Origin: Candidatus Bathyarchaeota archaeon
GTDB taxonomy: Archaea > Thermoproteota > Bathyarchaeia > 40CM-2-53-6
Assembly: GCA_005882955.1 (NCBI GenBank)
Contig: VBBB01000044.1
Location: 1 to 5,695, forward strand
DNA length: 5,695 bases
Reading direction: 5' to 3'
The position numbers and the translations under genes are program-made. Of this stretch, positions 1-4,965 are shown in pieces (position 1 is the first letter of the stretch; every line of letters begins with the position of its first letter). The notes below the pieces were generated by a model, which had not been told where the DNA came from, searched no databases, and worked only from the letters and a program-made list of their open reading frames with translations.

Positions 1-420
1 CTTTGTCCGTATTCCTCTAACTGTGCTTCGGGCGATTAGGGTGAAGATGTAACGATCTGCGAGAACGATCTCGCCTGCTTCCAGTGCTGGGATTATCTTG
101 TGCTCAAGCTGGTCCGCAAAGTCCGCCGCGTAGAAGAGCGCGAGGGTCCTCTTACCCAAAGGCAGCATTTGCTTTGCCTGAAGAATCCCCTCTTTGATGA
201 GGTCCGATCGCTTCAAACCAGTGTTCAGGACTCCATGCCCGTCTGCCTCCAGTTTCGAGATTATCATGTCGATCTGAGTGCTCCTCCCCGAGCCATCAGG
301 GCCCTCGATTACGATGAGTCTTCCTCGGATGTCCACGTCCTTGAGATAGGGTATTCCCTCGCCGTAGAATTCTAAAGGCCTTGCTGGTACCTTTCGAGTG
401 CGACGGGAGACTATGCTCAA
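1..420 (-). CDS. Second thymidylate-kinase-family P-loop protein with degenerate Walker A (3' end outside window)
   Basis: The first 140 residues are present with no stop; the gene runs off the left edge. Seen: the P-loop EGPDGSGRST at residues 39-48, where Arg46 takes the place of the Walker A lysine, and an ADRY motif at 121-124, the DR motif of the dTMP kinase fold. An LFYAADFADQ segment at 95-104 aligns with HATDFADR of the upstream paralogue, but with Gln for its Arg. The start is TTG at 420; its TTGA overlaps the upstream gene's TGA, as in translational coupling. A GTG at 336 is an alternative start, but it would remove an EFYGEG segment (17-22) that I recall as common in relatives of this protein (unverified). 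Family knowledge: the fold binds a nucleoside monophosphate and ATP, and loss of the P-loop lysine usually cripples catalysis. I infer a regulatory or partner subunit of the upstream kinase, or a kinase with altered chemistry. Family assignment is firm; substrate is unknown. Confidence 0.85.
   Translation of the reverse strand, partial: MSIVSRRTRKVPARPLEFYGEGIPYLKDVDIRGRLIVIEGPDGSGRSTQIDMIISKLEADGHGVLNTGLKRSDLIKEGILQAKQMLPLGKRTLALFYAADFADQLEHKIIPALEAGEIVLADRYIFTLIARSTVRGIRTK
417..420 (-). promoter_or_regulatory. TTGA stop/start overlap coupling the two kinase-like genes
   Basis: Read on the minus strand, the four bases TTGA contain the TGA stop of the first kinase-like gene (419-417) and the TTG start of the second (420-418). 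There is no good Shine-Dalgarno sequence close upstream, so termination-reinitiation is the likely way the second protein is made. This would tie the amounts of the two proteins together, as expected for partners. Confidence 0.65.
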
Positions 421-1127
421 GTTCTGATCACGGGTTGCACCATCTGTCTTGTTATGGCCGGGAGCAACTGGGAAACAGTCTCTCTCACTTTCTCCTGTTG
501 CTCTTCTATGTCGAGGGAACCATCGATGATCGTGAATCCTTCCTGTTCGGCCATGAGTTCGTATTGTTCGATGATTCTGGCCTGGAACATTCTATAGCTC
601 TCGAGGATGTCGTTGCTCAGGTTCAGGTCCATTCCTGCTTCGTAGAACTTTAGTTTGGGCCTGCTCACGAGAATCCGTTTCATCGCAACTTCGATAGGTA
701 CCCGGAAGTAGAAGCGAATGTCAGGCGTCGCGGCGAAGCTGTACGCTTTCCGAACCCAGTCCGGTGAGCATCCTCTGACAACGTCTCTAGCGTAGGCTGT
801 GTACGCATACCTATCCGCTAGAACAATGTAACCTCCCCGCAACAAAGGAAGAATATTTCTCTCATATCGATCTGCAAAATCCGTAGCGTGAAGTAGGCTG
901 AAGGTCGTGGGTGTGAGAAGCCCCTTCTTCTTACCCTTGGACGTTATTTCCCGGACGATCTGCGACGAGTTCCATTCGGTTGTAAAGACTGGAAGTCCTC
1001 TACCTCTAAGCCACCTGTCCAGCAGGTGGAGCTGCGTCGACTTACCGCTCCCGTCTATGCCTTCTACAACGAGGAGTTTTCCTGTAATCTGGAATTTCTT
1101 CGGTGATCCGGATTTCGGCCGTTGCAT
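417..1127 (-). CDS. Thymidylate kinase-like P-loop kinase (annotated type: dTMP kinase), first of a tandem pair
   Basis: A 236-aa protein of slightly more than typical dTMP kinase length (about 210). Seen: an intact Walker A, EGIDGSGKST, at residues 22-31; DRY at 105-107; a TPDIRFYFRV strand at 134-143, typical of the family's core; and a LID-like stretch, RPKLKFYEAGMDL, at 156-168. dTMP kinases phosphorylate dTMP to dTDP with ATP. However, the TREPGG-type segment normally found after the P-loop is absent: the equivalent region (49-55) reads TTEWNSS. The LID stretch also differs from the usual DR(F/I)E pattern. I therefore regard the substrate as open. The ATG lies 4 nt after the exopolyphosphatase stop; a GGAG at 1141-1144 sits 13 nt upstream, rather far. 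The stop overlaps the next gene's TTG. It is very likely co-transcribed with ppx and the paralogue below. The family call is secure; dTMP specificity is doubtful. Confidence 0.88.
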   Translation of the reverse strand: MQRPKSGSPKKFQITGKLLVVEGIDGSGKSTQLHLLDRWLRGRGLPVFTTEWNSSQIVREITSKGKKKGLLTPTTFSLLHATDFADRYERNILPLLRGGYIVLADRYAYTAYARDVVRGCSPDWVRKAYSFAATPDIRFYFRVPIEVAMKRILVSRPKLKFYEAGMDLNLSNDILESYRMFQARIIEQYELMAEQEGFTIIDGSLDIEEQQEKVRETVSQLLPAITRQMVQPVIRT

Positions 1128-1131
1128 TTCT

Positions 1132-2646
1132 TCAAGACTTCTCCGATGACAGGATTTCAGGTGCCGGTTTCTGTGATGATATAGGGGTCAGGGAGAATTG
1201 TGCTTCTAGCTTGAAGGCGTTCTCGAAATCCTTCAGTGTGTTCTTGAAGAGTGCGGTAGGAAAGTCTTGCTTTCCTGAGCTTATTCTAAGGCGAATCTGG
1301 TGCGCACTGAGAGTCACCTGTAGGTCTGAGCCAGTCTTTTCAAGGATCTCGATCAGCGTTATCATCGATGATATTCTCTTGATTGTGTTCTTCGCATCCT
1401 TCTCTAGCATGTCCTTGTACTTTGCGTAGAGCCAGTCTGCGCCTCTCAACCCTCGGATCCGGACTAGAGAAAGCGCGAGCAGCAAATGTTCAGAGTGGGT
1501 TAGGACGCTGTCGCTATTTGCAATGATGTAGAATAGAGTCTCCGGGTCATAGAGGGGAAGCTTTTGCGCCTCTTCAAGCGCCTGAACCAGGATGAACTGC
1601 TCCTGCGGATCGAGTAGATCGCGAGCTGCAAATGCCTTGATGATCCTTGAAGAGGTCGCCGATAGCGAGACGGGCTTGTCACTCGTAAGGCGAGGCAGAA
1701 TCGAATCGACGGACCCTTTCTCGTAGGCTCTCGGATCTTTCAGAAAAGCAGACAGTACGCCATCTCGAAGCCCATGAGTGCTTACGACAAGCTGGGGAAT
1801 CTTCAGTTTCCTCATCATCAGTTGAATCACCAGCGAGCCCGCCACGATTGACTTGGCTCTGTCCTCTCCGATTACTGGAATATTTCCAATCTGTTTGGGG
1901 CTCATCTTTCGGAGGGTTCGGTGGATCAGTTCGACCGAGTTTATGTCCATTAGATAATTGTGAAGCTTGTCGAGCGGATAGTCTATGATCATCTGATGAT
2001 ATCTTGCGATTGCTCTCACTGTGCCCCCGGCACCGACCAGCTCAAGCTTCCCTAGTTGAGGGAGTTCCTTCCTGTCAGGTAGGAGTTCGAGAATGCGATC
2101 GCTCATCTTCGCGTAATTTTTCTTCGTAAATCTTCCATTATCCGTAGCGTAAAGGTCAGTAAGTCTCAAACCCCCAAGCGGGGTGGAAAAGACTCTCCTG
2201 ACTCTGGATTTCTCTGCAATGACCATCTCGAGGGTGCCTCCCCCCAGATCGAAGAATATCCCGGCTGGAACGTTCGTCGCTGTGTAGGAGCCCGCGAAAG
2301 AATAGAGGGCCTCCTCACGATCTGATAGGACTTTGAAGTCGAAACCGGTTTCTCCACTTACTAGCGCTAGAAATTGGTCCTTGTTTCCGGCTTCTCGAAC
2401 CGCGCTCGTCGCGACTGGTAGCACTTGTGCTGACGATTCAAACTTGACCGTTTGTTGAAGAAGTTTCAGGGCTTTTACTGTTCGAATAATGGAGTCGTCG
2501 TTCAGAAACCCTGTCTTATCCAAACCCTCGCCTAGTCTGGCGAGAATAGAATGTTGGGAGTATGCTGAGAAGGTGTTGTCTATTCGAACGTCATAGTTGA
2601 CGAGTTTTAGCGAGTTGTATCCTAAGTCGATAACTGAGATTTTCAT
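1132..2646 (-). CDS. ppx: Ppx/GppA-family exopolyphosphatase / pppGpp phosphohydrolase
   Basis: A 504-aa cytosolic phosphatase of the ASKHA (actin/Hsp70-like) fold. The family releases terminal phosphate from polyphosphate or converts pppGpp to ppGpp. Seen: phosphate-1 motif DLGYNS (7-12), with Tyr where Ser/Thr is more usual; ATSAVREAGN (79-88); LSDREEALYSF (107-117) carrying the presumed catalytic Glu; phosphate-2 motif FFDLGGGTLEM (131-141); PLGGLRLT (156-163); GAGGTVRAIARY (205-216); GEDRAKSIVAG (260-270); and STHGLRDGVL (289-298). The remaining 190 residues or so match the helical HD-like domain of longer Ppx proteins, with a THSEH motif at 383-387. The ATG at 2646 is well placed just before the first motif; AGGTCA about 8 nt upstream is a weak ribosome site. 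It lies 65 nt after sixA and 4 nt before the first kinase-like gene. Polyphosphatase and pppGpp hydrolase cannot be told apart by eye; in an archaeon polyphosphate is the likelier substrate. Confidence 0.93.
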   Translation of the reverse strand: MKISVIDLGYNSLKLVNYDVRIDNTFSAYSQHSILARLGEGLDKTGFLNDDSIIRTVKALKLLQQTVKFESSAQVLPVATSAVREAGNKDQFLALVSGETGFDFKVLSDREEALYSFAGSYTATNVPAGIFFDLGGGTLEMVIAEKSRVRRVFSTPLGGLRLTDLYATDNGRFTKKNYAKMSDRILELLPDRKELPQLGKLELVGAGGTVRAIARYHQMIIDYPLDKLHNYLMDINSVELIHRTLRKMSPKQIGNIPVIGEDRAKSIVAGSLVIQLMMRKLKIPQLVVSTHGLRDGVLSAFLKDPRAYEKGSVDSILPRLTSDKPVSLSATSSRIIKAFAARDLLDPQEQFILVQALEEAQKLPLYDPETLFYIIANSDSVLTHSEHLLLALSLVRIRGLRGADWLYAKYKDMLEKDAKNTIKRISSMITLIEILEKTGSDLQVTLSAHQIRLRISSGKQDFPTALFKNTLKDFENAFKLEAQFSLTPISSQKPAPEILSSEKS

Positions 2647-2711
2647 GTGCGCACTGACCTGAAGGCCAACTGCGTTAGCGACCTAGATGTCTAAAGATAC
2701 AACTCGACCCG

Positions 2712-3209
2712 TTAAGAGAGTTTCCGAATCTGCTTCGGCGTCAAAAGCCAACGCAGCTCGCCCGAGGCTTTTGGAACAAAGGAAGTGACCCTGATCTTCG
2801 CCAAACCCCCTTTTTTGAGAGTAATGTGGCTGTTGCCGTTTCCGGAGATCATTTCGCCGATCATTGTGCCCAAGTATGGTTCATGACCCACAAGCAGAAT
2901 CTCCGAATCTTGCTTGAGCTTCGAGAGCCTGCGATAGAGGTCAGGTCTACTTGCCTCCGGTCTGAGTTCATTCCACTGTTCGAGCAAGTTTAGAGTCTTG
3001 AAAGTCTTCGAGACGATAGCTGCAGTCTCATACGCGCGCTTCAGTGGGCTTGCAAGAATTCTGTCAAACCTCATACCCTGACTCAGCATGGATGCGGCTA
3101 TTTCCTCCAGCTCCTTACGACCCGCAACGGTGAGGGACCTTTCAGTGTCTTTTACAGGAATAGCTGTCCGGTTGCCCGCCTCTCCGTGCCTCAGTAAGTA
3201 AAGATTCAG
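2712..3209 (-). CDS. sixA: SixA-type phosphohistidine phosphatase (histidine phosphatase superfamily)
   Basis: A phosphatase of about 165 aa, matching SixA (161 aa in E. coli), which removes phosphate from phosphohistidine in HPt domains or phosphocarrier proteins. Numbering from the proposed start: NLYLLRHGEA at 2-11 with catalytic R7-H8-G9; LASPLKRAYETA at 52-63, the second active-site Arg being R58; ELRPEA at 81-86; and LLVGHEPYLG at 105-114 with the second His, H109. The first in-frame ATG (3089) lies after the RHG motif and would destroy the enzyme, so the true start is upstream. The frame is open back to a TAA at 3335-3333 but contains no ATG, GTG or TTG before RHG. CTG at 3209 is the best-placed codon and gives the familiar MNLYLLRHGEA beginning. 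A one-base indel in the AAAACC stretch would instead bring an ATG at 3222 into frame. Identity is strong; the start is uncertain. It leads the ppx/kinase cluster. Confidence 0.85.
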   Translation of the reverse strand: MNLYLLRHGEAGNRTAIPVKDTERSLTVAGRKELEEIAASMLSQGMRFDRILASPLKRAYETAAIVSKTFKTLNLLEQWNELRPEASRPDLYRRLSKLKQDSEILLVGHEPYLGTMIGEMISGNGNSHITLKKGGLAKIRVTSFVPKASGELRWLLTPKQIRKLS

Positions 3210-3259
3210 GTTTTGTAGCCATTTTCCAGCGTATTTGAGGCTTCTCCGGATATCTCCAT
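3206..3259 (-). other. Possible 17-codon leader ORF overlapping the sixA start
   Basis: An ATG at 3259 opens a frame of 17 codons (MEISGEASNTLENGYKT) ending in TGA at 3208-3206. The stop overlaps the proposed sixA CTG start as CTGA, the same geometry as the TTGA overlap between the two kinase-like genes. This could supply ribosomes that reinitiate at an otherwise poor start codon. There is no clear ribosome-binding site before its ATG, and an ORF this short can arise by chance. Confidence 0.2.
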
Positions 3260-3387
3260 GGAAATCTCGATTTCTGGTCTGACCCGGCCCGAGCGATACT
3301 AATGCGCGTAACGAGAATCTGAGTCGAGGCCTTTATGCTCCTCGGGGCCCAAGAAAGGGAGAGAGAGTTTTGGCTATTTTCACTCGA
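3210..3387. other. Intergenic region likely to contain the sixA-ppx-kinase promoter
   Basis: These 178 bases hold no convincing gene apart from the short possible leader. Two weak minus-strand TATA candidates are visible: CATAAAG at 3337-3331, and AAATAC at 3236-3231, whose centre is about 25 bp upstream of the CTG at 3209 and would fit a nearly leaderless sixA message. Just after the upstream gene's stop the minus strand is pyrimidine-rich (roughly 3370-3350), which may act as a loose archaeal terminator. Neither element is strong. Confidence 0.3.
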
Positions 3388-3891
3388 CTATTTGTTAGAG
3401 AAACTCATTGAGCAGCCGTGGTCCCCACGAAGTCTTCCCTTGAAGCCTAATTCCAGAGTTTCAGCGGCTTTCTTGTAGCTGCCTATGCACGTGGCGCAGA
3501 AGATCGATCTCGCTTGGGGCTTTGTCAGCCCATATGCTTCTGCTTGTGAGACAACGGATTCTATGCATCCACACCGGTCCAGCCTGACCGTCCGGGACCC
3601 ATCTTCCGCTTCAATCTCATAGTCGCTATTGAAGGTCTCCCCCATGCTATCAGCCAAGTTCTGGGAAAGAGCCTCTACCCTACTCCCTTGGTTCTTACTT
3701 TTGATGTCCTGAACTTTCAGATTTGCCTTCATATCCGTAAGTATGTTCATCGCGGGTGCAATCGCGTCGAAGCCTGCTGCCGTGACGAACGTGCCTACCT
3801 GGAGAAGGAGGTAGTGAGCCAATGTCTTCCTGAGCATCTCATACCGTTCCTCGAGGCTGCGGATTCGTTTCGGTTGGGTCAGCGTTGCCAA
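3388..3891 (-). CDS. Unrecognised 167-aa protein with a C-terminal cysteine cluster
   Basis: I do not recognise a named family. Residues 10-60 look helical, with a hydrophobic stretch at about 25-50 that is too mixed to call a membrane segment. A charged linker (60-75) and a short acidic stretch (85-106) follow. The C-terminal third carries five cysteines in an ordered pattern: CGC (107-109), CATC (132-135), and HGC (158-160) inside GDHGCSMSF. The spacing suggests a bound metal, an Fe-S cluster or a redox/thiol switch. The closing GDxxC-like motif faintly recalls V4R (4-vinyl reductase-like) small-molecule-binding domains, a weak resemblance only. The ATG start has an in-frame TAA directly upstream, so the frame cannot extend. 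It has its own TATA box and a palindrome upstream, so it is probably a single-gene unit; its stop lies about 180 bp before sixA. A metal- or redox-responsive role is speculation from the cysteines. Confidence 0.75.
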   Translation of the reverse strand: MATLTQPKRIRSLEERYEMLRKTLAHYLLLQVGTFVTAAGFDAIAPAMNILTDMKANLKVQDIKSKNQGSRVEALSQNLADSMGETFNSDYEIEAEDGSRTVRLDRCGCIESVVSQAEAYGLTKPQARSIFCATCIGSYKKAAETLELGFKGRLRGDHGCSMSFSNK

Positions 3892-3913
3892 TTACATCTC
3901 GACGTATATCTCC

Positions 3914-3926
3914 AAACGGCCCGTTT
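3914..3926. repeat. Perfect 6-bp inverted repeat downstream of a TATA box (possible operator)
   Basis: AAACGG-C-CCGTTT is a perfect inverted repeat with a 1-base centre. On the minus strand it lies directly downstream of the AT-rich TATA element and upstream of the predicted transcription start of the cysteine-cluster gene, a place where a bound protein would block polymerase recruitment in archaea. On the plus strand it resembles a hairpin followed by six T, but no plus-strand gene ends there. Confidence 0.4.
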
Positions 3927-3934
3927 TTTAAATT
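3925..3934 (-). promoter_or_regulatory. TATA box for the cysteine-cluster gene
   Basis: Minus-strand AATTTAAAAA is the most AT-rich element in this gap. Counting about 26 bp from its centre puts the transcription start near 3902, leaving a leader of about 10 nt before the ATG at 3891. A GGAG at 3913-3910 would then lie outside the transcript, which suggests the message does not rely on Shine-Dalgarno pairing. Confidence 0.5.
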
Positions 3935-3995
3935 AGTGTACCACAGCCGTCGAAACCTTCCGTCGTGGTTCAGACGATTTGCAACGCTTGAGAAC

Positions 3996-4583
3996 CTAGT
4001 CTATAGCGCCGTGTTGTTTGAGAAGCGCTACTATTCTGTCGTTGCTGCGTTCTGAAGCGACCGTTAGTGGAGTCTTTCCTTGAAAATTCTTCGCCTTCAC
4101 ATCAGGTCCTGCATTATCAAGCAACCACTCGGCGATTTCGTATTTGCCCCTCGATACGGCGTTGTGCAAAGCGAGAGTCGCGCCAGATTTCGCACCTCGT
4201 TCGAAGACCAGTTGAACCAATAGCGGATTTTCGCTCCACACTGCGTGAGGCAACAGTGGTATTCCGTGAGCCCCGGTAGCGTGGGCATTCCGAGGATCCT
4301 CATTCAGTCTTCGTACTACTTCGTCTTGCATGCCGAGCATGGCTGCGGTACAGATCTCCAACGGAGCGCCCTGCTTTAGAAGAAATTGTGCGACAATCGC
4401 GCTGCCAATTTGGGCTGCGGCCTGTACGGCTGTTTCCGTATCGTTCTCGTTCCATCGATATGATACATTGAGGAGTTCAGGATTCTCTGCAAGCATCTGT
4501 CTAACCTTCTCTAGGTTTCCGTGTCCGGCGATGACGAATTCCCGGATTTGTTCTGTCGATGGTGACCTTTGTTGGGTCTGCAC
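3996..4583 (-). CDS. Ankyrin-repeat protein
   Basis: A 195-aa protein made almost entirely of ankyrin repeats, which form stacked helix pairs that bind other proteins; it carries no catalytic motif. About five to six repeats can be traced: 11-37 (degenerate), 50-74 (ETAVQAAAQIGSAIVAQFLL then QGA), 77-100, 107-133 (IPLLPHAV then VFERGA), 136-160 (ALHNAVSRGKYEIAEWLL) and 168-194 (GKTPLTVASERS then KQHGA). The last repeat has the canonical G-TPL pattern. There is no signal peptide or membrane segment, so a cytosolic role is likely. The start is GTG at 4583: an in-frame TAG three codons upstream and no earlier start codon make it the only sensible choice. A TATA element centred about 26 bp upstream implies a leaderless mRNA. 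Partner and process cannot be told from the sequence. It is separated by about 100 bp from its neighbours on each side, so probably it is transcribed alone. Confidence 0.88.
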   Translation of the reverse strand: MQTQQRSPSTEQIREFVIAGHGNLEKVRQMLAENPELLNVSYRWNENDTETAVQAAAQIGSAIVAQFLLKQGAPLEICTAAMLGMQDEVVRRLNEDPRNAHATGAHGIPLLPHAVWSENPLLVQLVFERGAKSGATLALHNAVSRGKYEIAEWLLDNAGPDVKAKNFQGKTPLTVASERSNDRIVALLKQHGAID

Positions 4584-4602
4584 GAGTCGCTATGGTTCAA
4601 AT

Positions 4603-4620
4603 GCAAAGTATAACCTTTGC
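4603..4620. repeat. Perfect inverted repeat enclosing the ankyrin gene TATA box (candidate operator)
   Basis: GCAAAG-TATAAC-CTTTGC on the plus strand: perfect 6-bp arms around a 6-base centre that is the core of the ankyrin gene's TATA element. A dimeric repressor bound here would directly exclude TBP. The symmetry is clear; the function is inferred. Confidence 0.45.
4605..4614 (-). promoter_or_regulatory. TATA box for the leaderless ankyrin-repeat gene
   Basis: Minus-strand GTTATACTTT has its centre about 26 bp upstream of the GTG at 4583. This is the usual archaeal distance from TATA centre to transcription start, so the transcript probably begins at or within a base or two of the start codon. 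No Shine-Dalgarno sequence is present, consistent with leaderless translation. Confidence 0.55.
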
Positions 4621-4689
4621 TTGAGGTTAGCATAGTTTCCCAGCCACTTGACCCTGACTTCCCACTCGTGTGTTGCCTCTCACGTTGTT

Positions 4690-4929
4690 CTAGCCGAGCA
4701 TTGGTTTCCCTGTCAGCTCGACTAGCCTCTTACTTTTCATGAGCCTGGAGACCCAGAGGACCCCTGCAAGCTCCAGCTTCATCAGTTCCCGATTGAGTTC
4801 TCTGAAACTGACCTCCCCGAAGTTTGACTTTACCTCTTTTTGCAGGTCAACGTCGCTCATCGAGCCCTTCTTTTCTAAGATCTCCACGATGGCTAATGAC
4901 ATAGGCCTAGGGCTCCATATCTTGCTCAA
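4690..4929 (-). CDS. Small winged-helix-like protein downstream of cdc48
   Basis: A 79-aa protein whose body reads as a winged helix-turn-helix: helix 1 around MSLAIVEILEKKG (10-22), helix 2 SDVDLQKEVKSNFG (24-37), a recognition-type helix SFRELNRELMKLELAG (41-56), and a wing of VLWVSRLMKSKRLVEL (57-72). Such domains bind DNA or serve as protein-protein modules; no ligand or metal site is visible. The TTG at 4929 keeps an N-terminal WSPRP segment that I recall in archaeal relatives (unverified). An ATG at 4902, with GGAG 10 nt before it, is a good alternative and gives 70 aa. It starts 36 nt after the cdc48 stop and is probably co-transcribed with it. It lies in the same frame as cdc48, so only the TAG at 4968-4966 separates the two proteins. 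No operator is apparent. Confidence 0.7.
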   Translation of the reverse strand: MSKIWSPRPMSLAIVEILEKKGSMSDVDLQKEVKSNFGEVSFRELNRELMKLELAGVLWVSRLMKSKRLVELTGKPMLG

Positions 4930-4965
4930 CGCCAGGTCACAAGGAGAGATTATGCCAAAAGGGGT

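Noticed and set aside
100..653. Two plus-strand open frames of about 90 codons
   Set aside because: They lie antisense to the two kinase-like genes, whose P-loop and DRY motifs read clearly on the minus strand; the plus-strand products show no family features.
1103..1429. Plus-strand open frame of 108 codons
   Set aside because: It covers the end of ppx and the start of the kinase gene on the opposite strand; composition is that of a shadow frame.
2166..2357. Minus-strand alternative frame inside ppx
   Set aside because: The overlapping frame contains the conserved FFDLGGGTLEM phosphate-2 motif, so ppx is the real frame.
3210..3387. Possible tRNA or structured RNA in the largest gap
   Set aside because: No cloverleaf-compatible T-arm (GTTCRA) or acceptor stem could be found on either strand.
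3322..3389. 7-bp inverted repeat (AGTCGAG ... CTCGACT) across the gap upstream of sixA
   Set aside because: The arms are 54 bases apart and short; this can occur by chance and does not form a compact hairpin with a T-run.
3914..3929. Hairpin plus T-run resembling an intrinsic terminator on the plus strand
   Set aside because: No plus-strand gene ends upstream of it; the T-run is better explained as the minus-strand TATA element.
3688..3936. Plus-strand open frame of 82 codons
   Set aside because: Antisense to the start of the cysteine-cluster gene and its promoter; no ribosome site or recognisable motif.
4067..4303. Alternative frames on both strands inside the ankyrin gene
   Set aside because: The ankyrin repeats are clear in the main frame; these products are featureless.
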